From contig JAJEKB010020134.1 in assembly GCA_022393335.1 (NCBI GenBank), positions 223,657 to 287,656 on the forward strand: a DNA stretch of 64,000 bases, written 5' to 3'. The position numbers and the translations under genes are program-made. Positions 37,753-49,410 of this stretch are shown one piece after another. This stretch comes from Macrotrachela quadricornifera. Taxonomy: Eukaryota > Rotifera > Eurotatoria > Philodinida > Philodinidae. The first letter of the stretch is position 1. Each line of letters begins with the position of its first letter. The notes below the pieces were generated by a model. It was given only the letters and a program-made list of their open reading frames with translations. It ran no database searches and was not told where the DNA came from.

Positions 37753-37790
37753 TCCTCTCTCTCACTCACTCTCTCTCTCTCTCTCTCTCT
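37753..37790. repeat. (CT)n microsatellite upstream of membrane protein B
   Basis: A CT-dinucleotide tract, pure from about 37769 to 37790, with CACT interruptions just before. It is the counterpart of the tract at 36076-36095 upstream of paralogue A. Confidence 0.85.
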
Positions 37791-39387
37791 TTGTCTTTGT
37801 CTCGCTTCATCTCACTTTCATCTTTGTTGTTTTTTGTTGATCACTAAAAAAAGAGAAAAAAAAGAAAACAACTTATAATTATATATCTCTCTTTCTCCGA
37901 AAAAATCTGACTAAAGGTCCCATAGAATGGATAGAAAATGTAAGAAAAGGAGTAAAGGCCTCCAAAAAAACATGACAAAAAAGGATGATTATAATATTAT
38001 ACCTCTACACAAAAATCAAACGTCGAAGGTAATTCATATGCTTATACATATAATAGAGGCATTACGGGTTCGCTCAACCATGCATAAATATATCGGTGAT
38101 AAATGTAAGATACTTTACAAGAAAAAGAGACAGATAAGAAGAAATATGTATTTATTGGCTTTTTTTCATATCTACTATACTCAAAGAAAAAAAAACGAAA
38201 GAATGATAGAAATAAAAGCGAATAAGCGGACATTATGCGATGATGCTTGACGGCAATAATGATAATGCGTAGGTAGATAAGGAATATAATCGTATGAAAA
38301 GAGAAAAAAAAAATAGAAAACATAATATGATGTCATTGAAATATAAACTGATCATATCTTGTAATGATGAAATACGATTATCCAAAGTGAAAAATATTCT
38401 ATAAAAAAAATAATTGATGATATTGATTCTAGTTTTTGAAAAAACAGATCGATACAGATACGAAATGCTGTTATAAAATATGATATTATTTTCTAATATG
38501 TACTCATTATTATCTTTTAAGTACAAAATTTCCACTATTATATGTAATAAATTGTGATAGATTCTATCAAAATATTGATAAAAAAGAATTCTTTAGATCA
38601 TTCTGTTTTTTCTATATACAAATGTTGGTCTTCTAAATAAATATTGAAATGATTTGAATTGTATGTATATGAAGATTTAATGTTGTCTTTTAAATAAATA
38701 AACATATATTTTTGATAATAGATAACAGCAGAGATCGAAAATGATCAAAAATTTTATTGAATATCAATCAGATAAATAAAATCTAATCAATAAGAAATGA
38801 TAATAAATTTCAAAGATTGTATAAGATAATCTACAAGTAGTTTTATAACATTAAAATGAAATATATCCGTTTTGATTCAATTGAACAGATTAAATTTTAT
38901 AGTTAGTAGTAGTAATAAGTTTATTTAAAGTTTCTTGTTCTACGAATCATTTCATAGATCATTTTTAATTGCTATTTAAGCCATTGCGATACAGAATTAT
39001 TAACTTTCTTACAAAAACTAATGTTTATTTCATTCGAAATATTGTAACTGGTGATTTTAGAATTAAGTAATTCTAAAGATTTTTTCCGTTTGCATCAATA
39101 TTGAATCATCCATAAAATTTTTGTTTTTCTAATTTCTTCTTGTCATTCTCTTAGATAAGAACGAAATATTAATTCTGAAATACACCACATATATTGCTCT
39201 CACTTGCTAACAAACATCTCTCTCTAATATGAAATTTCTATAAATTGTATATATGTACAATAAAATAAAAGAAAATATTTTTTATTTAAGTTTTTTTCAC
39301 GAACATCTATATTTCATTGGAACAATAAAACAAAAAATGATATAAAAGTTATGTATGAAGTCAAAAAATGCATTTAATAAATTTTTA
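37791..39387. other. intergenic, no gene seen
   Basis: About 1.6 kb upstream of paralogue B and downstream of the DUF4139 gene. It holds the second copy of the 13-bp motif (38243-38255). The overlapping open frames near 37927-38535 on both strands are Lys-, Ile- or Phe-rich and have no splice context. Confidence 0.5.
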
Positions 39388-41289
39388 TTAGATTAGTGTA
39401 AATTCTACACGTTTATCTTTTGGCCATTCTGTAGTATATTCAAGTGGTAAACGACATTCACCTCGTGGTTGTAAAATACATTTCCATTCTAAATTATTTG
39501 AATCATTCATTGTTACACTACAATTTAAACCTTGTTCTTTTAATCGTAAATCAGGTACGATTAATTTAACTTTAATTTTTTCATCAGATGATAAAGGAAC
39601 TTGTTCATAAACATAAACTGTAACTTCACTTGATTTTGTATTAACAAGACGTGTTTCATGACGAACATTTTCATGATGTACTTTTGAAATAAGACCTTGA
39701 GTATCTGTAACTTTTTTCACTGGTTTATATTCTACTTTAACACTTGCATCAGTACCTAATGAAAGATCAAATGTATCACCCAAACAAACATTATCAATTG
39801 AACTATTAGTAATAAAATTATTATTCATAAATACTGATGCTGGTCCAGCTAGAAGTTGTTTATCCGATGTATTTATTGTTGATGCTTTAAGATAAGCATG
39901 TAGTGATAATTTTGGTATAACTATATAAGTAAATATTGATGTTAAATCAAGTACTCCAATAGTTACTTTATGTGGTTTACCCTATAAAAGATTAATGTTT
40001 ATAGATATAGTTTATATTAGAAGAAAAGAAAATTTACATCAGCATCAATAGTTGATCGTCGTGGAATAGCAAAACTTGTACTTGACATACTTGCTTCAGT
40101 TTGAGTAGCTAAAACATTAACTGTATTTGATGATTGTTCTTCATCATCACATATGGATTCTCTTGGAGAAAGAGATGATACTGCTCGCATTCTTGTTGAT
40201 CCTCTATCTCTCTTGAAAGAAGCTGCAGTGGCCATAAGCGCGGCACCTCCAAATGTTAAAGATCTTTTTGCTGCTTGTTGAATAACATATCGAGGCGTTT
40301 CGTAATCGATTTTAAGTGTCGCTAATTTTGGTGGAGCACCACCAAGTGATGGTGTTGCTGTTGATAATGACAATTGTACATTAGGCCAATTCTCCTGACT
40401 TTTGTTTACCTAGAGATCATGTAAAAAAAGCATTCATATTTCTTTCTTAGACAATTTTTCATATACTTACAATAATACCATAATAAGTAAGTTGAGTCTT
40501 TGGTTGTAATACTTCTGCACTATTAACACGAACATCATAACTAGCACTCCATGAACAATTACTAATTAAATATGATACTTCCAGAGAAAAATCAATATTT
40601 TTACTAGCTATATGAACAGTAACAGTTACTTCTCGTTTTGCTTTTTGACGATTAGCTTGTCCTTCTGCACCATGTTCATTGATTTTTGCTTTTAATCCAT
40701 CTCGGCTTTGTGTTAATATTTTTATTTCATTTTCTTCATTTGTAGTTTCATTATCTAATTTTGATAAAGTTTTATGATAAAATTCAATAAATTGTTGCAT
40801 TGAATCAAGATCATTAATATTAATTTGTCCATCTTGATTCATTAATTTCGATGCTCGTCCATTAAGCCATGTACGTTGTTTAACAATTCGTGCTAATTCT
40901 CGTTGATGTTTATCAATATTTGCTTGAATAATGTCAAATTCATTTTGTAATTGAGCTAATGGTGTTAAATCTGTTTCTGGTGTAGTATTTTCATAACGTG
41001 TTTGATAAGAAACTTCGAGAATAGTACACGCTTTACCAGTTCCACCGCTGACATGTAAAGATGTTAAATCAACAGATGGTGAAAAACCTTCAAATACAAG
41101 GTCATATGTACCTTCAGCACCAAAATGATGTTGTAAACGACGTGTTACTTCAGCACGATCATTGTAAACAGTCACATATTGAATAGGACATTGTTGATCG
41201 ATATTAAATTGAATGATGGATGATTTAGAATTTTTAACAGTTTCTATTGTTATAGAAGATGTGGTATTTGTTGCTGGTTGGTTCTCCAT
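39388..41289 (-). CDS. DUF4140/DUF4139 family protein
   Basis: Three exons (40471-41289, 40038-40409, 39388-39981) give 594 residues. The DUF4140 part has IQYVTVYNDRAEVTRRL and GTYDLVFEGFSPSVDLTSL near residues 35-80; a long coiled coil follows (LQNEFDIIQANIDKHQREL onward, about 110-200); the DUF4139 part has SYLISNCSWSASYDVRV, then a Y.G.I...S.ENWP.V.LSLSTATPSLGG block and beta-rich C-terminus ending WPKDKRVEFTLI. This is the order in the animal, fungal and bacterial family sometimes named mucoidy-inhibitor-like. Its function in animals is not established. The middle exon carries a Ser/Thr/Arg-rich insert (about 290-390). No signal peptide, so probably cytosolic. Confidence 0.85.
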
Positions 41290-42762
41290 AATAATAAAAT
41301 ATAATAACTATGACCTATTTTGTTAATCTATATATATTTATAGTGATTACACAAACATGTTGTAATCATAAATTTATTCGTGTAGTTGCCAACGTAGAAA
41401 ATAATAGTAATGAAAAATAAATATCTGGTGAATCAGCAATGTAACCGTATGTAATATGTGGAATGAGTCTTTTTTATGTGAATGAGTCATCAACATGTCG
41501 ACAGAATTACTCAGTTTTTTTTTCGTTCTATTTTTGTTGTAATGAGCAAAATCTATACAGAAGAAAATTTTCTTCATAAATTTTTTTCAAAAAGATAATA
41601 ATAGTAGAGTGCGCGGCACGATATTTGTCATGTTCACAGATGAATCATTGATAAAAAAAAAACCTACAAATATAAGATAAACTATTATCATATTCCTATG
41701 ATATCATTTCATGATATTATGAGTTTTAAAAACAATTTTCTTTTCAAAGATCTGCTAATTTAACACTCATAGTTAGAATAGATTCAAATTTTTGACTAAA
41801 CCGACCCGTTCAATTACAGAATTCAGCTCATGAAAAATCCGCCTGTTTAATGTATCAATTAGGTGTTCCGACAAACAATCTAATATTAAAGTTTCAGAAG
41901 AGTGACTTTGAAATTTAAAAGTTCAAAGTCTTTAGTTTTGGCTGAATTGAACTACTATTAAATGCTAACTTCTTATGAGCATGATCAATATATATTTCCA
42001 ACGATCTAGGCTCTCATTCTATGGTAAGAAAGAGTGAGCTTCAAAATTTAGATTCGAAACCCTAATGATAACTTTCAAGGTCATATTTTTGAATCGTTAA
42101 AACTATAAAAATCAACAAAAATGCGTAGAAAAGTTGATTTGCCCCAGCTATCATATACATTTCATCGAAGAATATATTTTAAATTTTTGTTGATTCAAAT
42201 TATTCCAATTTTTTTGAAATTTAAAATATTTAAAAAAGTCGTTGAATAGTTTCCAAATAAATGTTAGAACAATATTTTTATCACATACAACAGAAACATT
42301 TTCTGCGGACTTTAGGTTTAAATAAAACAAGAATGAAACTAATCCTACTATTTATTATCATAAAAAAAGTTCATATGTATCGATTATTGATACTACGAAT
42401 GAAAACATCAGATAATAAACATCCTGTGAAATATTTTTCAAAAGAAAAGACAATTATATGGTTTTAACCTCATATCAAGATATGGGTAGGTTTCCAGAGG
42501 AAAATTTTCTCACTCTTATGATATATTTATTATCAATCTCTCTTGAATGTGACATACTCTGCCGATATCTTATTGATGTGGCATAGAGTTTGATAATCAG
42601 CATGCCATAAAATAGAGGAAGTCTTTTTCTACTAATCTTTACATAATCCATTATAAGATCAAAAATCACAATCAAATTCCCAAGCATATTTAATAAAGCT
42701 TTAAAAATATCATATGTATAAAAATCATAATTGTATTTAAATTTCTTATATAAAAATATTTT
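41290..42762. other. intergenic, no gene seen
   Basis: About 1.5 kb of AT-rich sequence between two minus-strand genes. Open frames at 41374, 42261 and 42475 lack splice signals and coding-like composition. Confidence 0.5.
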
Positions 42763-43963
42763 TTATTTTCCATGTTCTTTTTCTAAATCTGGCCATAATT
42801 TATATGCCTTTCTATAACATTTAGTTGCTTCTTCATAATTTGACTGATCTTCAAATTGTTCAGCTTGTGCAAATAAGTCTCTTGCTTCCTGTTCTTCTTT
42901 GGACATTGGTCCAATCGTTATTCGTTTATATACTACATCACTATTTACAATAAAACTAATATAACGAAACACAATTTTACTAAAAAAATTAAAACTCACC
43001 TTCGCATGATGTATTTCTTTCCAGTTAATAATTTGTCACCTTCATGAAGCATTTCATGTTGAAAAATTAAAACCATTCCTAAAGATAATTTTATTTAATA
43101 AAAAAAATTTTAAAAAATGAGTTAAATACCAGTTTCAGGTTTTAAAGCATATGTAATTGGATATGGTCGTTTAGAATTATCATCAAGAAAATTTGTATCA
43201 CCACCAGTAAATGAATCATTAAGATATGCCATAATTGTCAATTGACTTTGTTCCATATAAGAACGTTTATAAATTCCATCATAATGTGAAGCAAAAAATT
43301 GACCTAGTTCATATCTAAATAATATATAAATAGAATTCTATAGTGTACTTTATTTTAATACCTGCAAATTCTTATTCGTTCATTCAAATCCATTAATTCC
43401 CAATGTGATGTATTTTTACTACCAGGCCATTGTTTTGGTAAAAAATCTTCAATTAGAAAAATCAGATTAATGTATTTATATGAATAAAATATTACCTTCT
43501 ACACGAAGAAAAAATTCGTTTGCAAGAGATTTTTGCGTTATTTGAGTTCTAAAAATAATGAAATAAGAATTTTAATTTTTTTGAAAAAAAAATTTCTACC
43601 GTGTATTTGTTCGATAATTTTCTCCATATAGAAGTTTATTAAAACCTATATTATTTATTAAACAAAACAAATCGATTGGTGAAATATTAATAATAATTAT
43701 TTACCAATATTTTCTATTGAATTAATAAGAAATTCACATTCATCTGGTGAAAATGTATTGTAAAGAACAAAGCATACAAGATTTGTTCCAGGAAATAGAT
43801 CAACCTATAAATTGTAGATGTCACATAAATACATTTTCATAAAAACTATCAAATTATTTACTTTACGCATTCGTTGTTTAGCATTTTCATTATCATTATG
43901 AAGTTTTATTAAGAAATCATGCCATTCAACTTCTAAATCTTGAATAGAACCTTCGTCACCCAT
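42763..43963 (-). CDS. 2OG-Fe(II) oxygenase with C-terminal FBXO9-like helical repeat
   Basis: About eight short exons give roughly 285 residues. The catalytic fold resembles prolyl-4-hydroxylase-type dioxygenases: NEFFLRVEDFLP, then ELGQFFASHYDG, which supplies the HxD iron ligands (around residue 140), AYLNDSFTGGDTNFL, the distal His in FQHEMLHEGD and a Lys/Arg for 2-oxoglutarate in GKKYIMRRSDVVYKR. After IGPMSKEEQEARDLF a C-terminal TPR-like helical pair (FAQAEQFEDQSNYEEATKCY, then WPDLEKEHGK) resembles the segment before the F-box of FBXO9. No F-box is present. Such enzymes hydroxylate proteins or nucleic acids; the substrate cannot be told. No signal peptide, so cytosolic or nuclear. The start follows several upstream stops. 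Confidence 0.8.
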
Positions 43964-44853
43964 TATCTTATGATAAAATAGAATGTATTTTGTATTTTTA
44001 TACATATCCTTGCCTATATCTTGCGCAATAACAATAAATATGTGTCATTCCTTTATGAAAACTTTCAAAACAGAACGAATTCAAATCAAACAAGTATTCT
44101 TACGAAATTATAATAATAATATCTATGAGCAATGTATCCTCAAGAAAGTCTTTAAATATACGATAATCGGAATAATCTTCTCCTGTAAAACAGACTTATG
44201 CTCATGTTAGACATGTAGAGCTTCTCTTACCAAACAAAATTATTTCTTACTGGATCTTAATTCTAAGCGAATATGACGGACTCTCAAAATAGTATTAGGT
44301 TTTTTTATTTATGTTAATCATTTAGATTTTATCGTTGTTTATCGAGAATTCGTTCAGTTAGATTGAATATTCTGACACCTAAACATTATCTAAGTGGAAC
44401 ATTAATTACAGATGTTTTCTTTATTATTGATTAGTTTCGCTTTATTCTAATGAGCAATTTCAACGTTATCCGACTATCTTTTTCTCTTTTTCATTCTTTG
44501 GTTTTGTTATTTGACCTTACGCATTTCCAAATACCAATCAATACGATTCCTACCGAGTATTATTGTTTCTACGTCATATTTTACTGCGAGAAGAATATTA
44601 TGATGCAATTGAAAGCTTTGAACACTTTCCAATCTCACATAAAACTCGTATAATAATTAAACAAAATGTGAAATACACAAAGCATACCATTAATCATTTC
44701 ATTATAGTTCATTTTAGAATTAATCATTGCTTTTTATTGAAAATAAAAAATGTAAACATATATTTAATAACATCAAATATTCAGTCTTCCTTTTTTCTTA
44801 TTAACAGAATTTAAAAAGAAAAAAAAATAATGTTTAGTTCATTTATAATTCAC
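43964..44853. other. intergenic, no gene seen
   Basis: About 890 bp of AT-rich DNA between two minus-strand genes. The plus-strand frames here are short and low in complexity. Confidence 0.5.
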
Positions 44854-46172
44854 TTAACATGTCATAAGACAATCTCTTGGTATAAAACCTTCATTACTAT
44901 CTTCATTTCGTATCCAAATCCAATGTGGATGTGTACAACGAAGTACTTGTACTAATTCATTTTTTCTTACAGTTAAATCTTCACGAAACATTGCCGAATA
45001 ACCTTTTGTTACAGTATACCATCCATCGACTAATGTTGATGTTAATGGACCCATTTGTTCATCTTCATCATCAACAACAATAGTTTGATCATATTCTTGT
45101 AAAATACGTCGACTACTTTCAGCTATTGGTGTTTCAACAATATCATGATCATCAATTTCATCGAGAAAATATTCCGAATAATGAGTAGTTAATAAATTAT
45201 GTGAAACATAATTAATGATCGATGGATCACTTCTTAAGTAACATGATTGTGGTTTTGTTATTGTACGCTTAAGTAACGTTGTTGACAATGATGATGTTAA
45301 TAATGAACAGTGTGAAAAGTCAGTCAATGTTGACACACCTGAATCTGATGAATCTCCACTTATAGATGAGATTGTATCATCGGATGCAATCTATTATGAA
45401 AAATAAAGCATATTTTATCACCTTAGTTTTTTTTTCAAATAATGACTTACATTAGGTACCGATGTGACAGTCATTTCAGATAGACTATCAACATCATTAT
45501 TTATGATAGAATCATAACTGGTTGGAGAACAATATGTAGCATTACGATTAGAAATACCACCACACAACTTAGGTGTTTCTAAAATAAGAAGAAAAATCAT
45601 ATATAATCTATATTCAAATCACATAGAGAAAACAAAACTTCTTCTTTTATTCATCAGAAATCATTTCCTACAATCTATGAAATTGAGCAACAATAGAAGT
45701 AGTGTACTTTCATCAAATGCTTAAATACCTAAGTGATGATAGAAATATGATTGACATATATTGTAACTTAAAAGCAAAAAACATCAAAATGTTAATTCAG
45801 ATTTCTTATGTAAATACAGGATATATACCATCATTCAATCGGAAAGAATCACACTGATGGTAAAGTTGATTCCTCTTAACTATGACTCTCTATTAGTACT
45901 TCTGCAACGTCTTACTTAGTATTAATGAAAACTATATTAAATTCGAAAAAATCTAAGTAAATCCTCACTTACTGAATCCCTCTTTTCTTTTTCTGATCTG
46001 ATTCTATCTAAAAAATGAGTATATAACTTAGTGTTTATCTTTCAAATGTTTTATATCTTTATGAGTAATTAACATAGATAAATACGATATTTTACTTACT
46101 TTTAATTGTTTTACATAAAAAACTTTTCATATGATGTAAACGAGCAAAGACTTTTGCAGTTGTTTCTTCCAT
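44854..46172 (-). CDS. SH3-domain protein, family unknown
   Basis: Three exons, about 245 residues: a short basic N-terminus (MEETTAKVFARLHHMKSF), a Ser/Thr/Asp-rich disordered middle (SDDTISSISGDSSDSGVSTL) and a C-terminal SH3 domain. The SH3 is recognisable from YSAMFREDLTVRKNELVQVL (RT loop and diverging turn), the double aromatic in HPHWIWIRNEDSNEG and FIPRDCLM (the conserved G-F-I-P and 3-10 helix). The ALYDY motif is degenerate (GYSAMF). The SH3 resembles those at the ends of some Rho guanine-nucleotide exchange factors, but no catalytic domain is present, so it may be an adaptor. A 500 bp intron separates exon 1, which makes the start less certain than the rest. Confidence 0.75.
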
Positions 46173-46626
46173 TTTATTTCGATTTGTGTATTCAATAATT
46201 TCACTATTATACATTTAACAGACTATTTTATGCTTTCGAAAATGATAGATACGATCAAGTTTATACAGTTATTTCACACATTGATCTAATTGATCTATTT
46301 GAAATAATCCACTCTCTTTTTCTTCTTGTGTCTTTCTTTTTAATTGTCTATTGGTTATATTTTTTCAGTTGATCCTATTTCACTTTTCTATCGAAATATA
46401 AATTAATTATCTAATTGACTCATCTCACGTCGGGAGAGAAGGAGAAATAGATAGAAGCGCTTGTATATATATACGCATAACATCAATCAGTCATTTGTTC
46501 AACTGATACATTCTCAAGCATAAAATGATTTTTTTTTCTTTTCTGTTCGATGTTATTTTAAACAGATAGAGAGCATTAAATATACAAAAAAGAAAAAAAA
46601 AAGAATTTTTTTTTCTTCTGTTTTAT
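46173..46626. other. intergenic between same-strand genes
   Basis: About 450 bp between the start of the SH3 gene and the stop of the MFI-like gene. Poly-T and poly-A runs near 46530-46620 suit the 3' end of the MFI-like gene. No exon seen. Confidence 0.5.
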
Positions 46627-48008
46627 TTAAGCGGTTGAAATTCGATCTGTTCTAAATAAATCATCATTCCATTCAAGTTGTTCAGTCCATGCATAAAGTG
46701 CATCAACTTCTCCATCATTAAATTCATCTTTAGTAATTGGTGTATTTTCAGGTCGACGACGTGGTTCTTCATCATCAATTGGATTTGGTGCTACTTGTTG
46801 TTCATATTGTAATATAAGAGTTGTTGGTAGGGATTCAGATCGAGTCATTATATAAGTTTGACGCATTTTTGATGCATTTTCAAGTGCACGACGAGATCGA
46901 CGTGCTGTTGATAAAGGTTTTTTTGTGAATACAACAGATGATTGACTTGTACGTGATGTTGTTGTTGATCTAGAAGATTTTCAATAATTAAAAAATTTTT
47001 GTTTAAATTTTTTTTTCATATACTTAATCTGTTTGAGCAATTGAATATGTTGTAATTGTACAGATGGGGCATTTGGTTGAGTAAGTAAAATAGGTAATCT
47101 ATCACGTAAATCAGAGGTAATATGACCTGATTCAATATAACTAATAATATCATAAAAGATTGAATGTCTTGGAATATCTATTAAATAGAAATTAAAAAAA
47201 TAAATATAAGAAAATAAAAATAACCTTCAAGATTTAATCGTCTCCAATTATTTGCTCTACCACCAAGATACGATGGTAATTCATCAAGTAAACTTGAATA
47301 CTAAAATTGAATTAATATGATAATAATTTCTTTTTTTTTTTGTTAAATTTAATTCTTACTTGCATATAATCTTTTAATGTAACAACATCAATTTCATCTG
47401 ATGCTCGTCCATCAGCATTATTTAATGAATCAGCAAGCATTTGTTGATAAAAAACTCGTTGTCCCATTTGTTTACATGCAGCTATACGAGCCTACTCTAC
47501 ACAAAAACAATGAATAAATGTCTTTATCAATATTATTGATTATCACATACGTTCATATCAGAATTAATCATTGTTTTACCATTGACATATTTTGGAACAG
47601 CACCATTGAAATTACGTACATAAATTTTAAAATAAATTACAGGTGGAAATTCAATACCACCAAAACTATAAATAAGATAAAAGAAAATAATAAATTTTAT
47701 TATAAATATTAAATATTTACCGAAATTTAACTTTAGCACTCATACTAGGATCACGTAAAAGTTCAGCTTCACGTGGTGATAATCGTCGAAGAATATCATT
47801 TGATAAAGCATGTTCAGCAGCACATACAGCATGTTTTAATAGTCGAAACATTTGTCTATCGCGATGTCGACACCAAGCTCTTTCAATAACTTGAACAGCT
47901 TCCTTAGCGTTAGTTAAATCACGTTGAGGTCTGAATATTTGAAGAAAATTTTTTTTTTAAATTAAACTTAAAAGAAAAATTTTACTTTTTTTGTCGTCTT
48001 TCTGACAT
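46627..48008 (-). CDS. MFI (C11orf65)-like protein
   Basis: About seven exons, roughly 370 residues. The N-terminus has a basic IQ-like helix (AVQVIERAWCRHRDRQMF), then LRRLSPREAELLRDPSM, KVKFRFGGIEFPPVIYFKIY, VNGKTMI, DVVTLKDYMQYSSLLDELP, GGRANNWRRLNLEDIPRHS and YDIISYIESGHITSDLRDRL. This chain of motifs matches my memory of vertebrate C11orf65/MFI (L..LCPLEAQLLKDPSM, RFRGETFPPFIVFKI, VVTMQDYVQY, WRKLNLENIPR), reported as a mitochondrial-fission-factor interactor. The C-terminus is variable and acidic, ending WNDDLFRTDRISTA. Exon 1 encodes only the first seven or eight residues. The gene ends 73 bp after... that is, its start lies 73 bp from the stop of the PKA subunit gene, on the same strand. 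Confidence 0.8.
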
Positions 48009-48080
48009 TATTCTATGCGACAAAAAAAAACAAGAGAAAAATATTTGTCTAAAAATAAAAACAAAAAAAATTAAAATTAG

Positions 48081-49410
48081 TTATTTTTTTATTTGAACTG
48101 TATCATCTAATGTTCCTGTAGCATATTCTTTTTCAACAAATTCTTTTAATTTAGTTTTTAATTCAATTCCAAGTAAATTTTCAAATGATTTAGCATCTAA
48201 TGTAGCTAAACGACATTTTTCAAGTGCTGTTACTGTTGCATAACGTGGTTTATTTTCGAGTAATGCTAATTCACCAAAACATTTTCCTATTCCAAGTGTT
48301 TTAAGTTCACGTATAATTCCATTTTTTTCTTTTCGTGTTACTTTAACTGATCCATCTTCAATAAAAAACATTTCATATGCATCTATATCACCTTGTTGTA
48401 TAATTATTTGATTTTCAATATAATAACGTGGACGTAATGCATCAGCTAAATCTTCTAAACAATTATCATTTAACCAACCACGTGAATAAAATATTTGAAT
48501 AAAATTAATTGTATGAAGAAATTTTAAATATTTTTCACGTTGTTTTATAGCAAATGAAACAGTTAATGTTGAAAATGTATCTCGATCAATTAACCATAAT
48601 TTTCCATCTGTTTTAGCTATAACAGTAGCTGTACGAGGTTGACTAAAAAAAAATTAACAATTATATGATATATTAAATGATTATTTATACCTATAGAGTA
48701 AAGCAATTTCACCAAAACATCCCTAAAATATATTATAATTGAATAATAATATTGAAAAGAAAATGTAATTACTTTATTATCAAATTCAGATACTTTTTTT
48801 CCATTTACAAGTACATCATATTTTCCTGATTCAATACAATAAAAATAATCACCTTCATCTCCTTGTCGAATTATTTCTTCATCTTTCGAAACATTTTTTG
48901 GTGTAAGATATTTAACAAATTGTTTAACAAGTGATGGATCATCACCAACATATATAACTGTATCTTGTACAATTTGACATAATTTTTCAAAAACATCTGG
49001 ACTTTTCATAACAATTTTATTTGATAAATCTCGATCAGGATCCTAAATTTATATAATTATAATAAATTTAAGAAAAATAATTTAATTAATTTTTTTTTCT
49101 ATACTGGTGAACCACCCCAAACAGATTTACGTCGTTGTTTTTCATTATTTGTATTATCATCATCATCATCATCATTACTTTTTTGAGATATATTACTAAT
49201 TTGATTAGTTAAAAATATGCCTGTCTGGTCTTCATTATCATCAATTGTTGATACATATGGTTGAGTATTTTGTCTTTCAGAAAAATATTGTACAGCATAT
49301 GACGATAATTGATCGGATGGTATTCGATCACGTAATACATTAACAACAAAATCAGTTAATAAAGGTTTAAGTGCAACTGGAAATTGAATTGTTTGCTCGT
49401 TATTCGACAT
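48081..49410 (-). CDS. cAMP-dependent protein kinase regulatory subunit, type II-like
   Basis: About five exons, roughly 390 residues. The N-terminal docking/dimerisation domain is FPVALKPLLTDFVVNVLRDR followed by AVQYFSERQ, the fold that dimerises and binds AKAPs. After an Asp-rich linker comes the inhibitor site RRKSV, where Ser at the P site marks a type II, phosphorylatable pseudosubstrate. Two cyclic-nucleotide-binding domains follow, each with an intact phosphate-binding cassette: FGEIALLYSQPRTATV and FGELALLENKPRYATV, both keeping the Glu and Arg that bind cAMP. The R subunit holds the kinase inactive until cAMP binds. The exon boundary splits the first cassette at YS. The start is the first ATG of the docking-domain exon and has no in-frame ATG close upstream. 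Confidence 0.93.

Noticed and set aside
37635..37878. Ser/Leu-rich overlapping frames
   Set aside because: They read through the (CT)n microsatellite in two frames; low complexity only.
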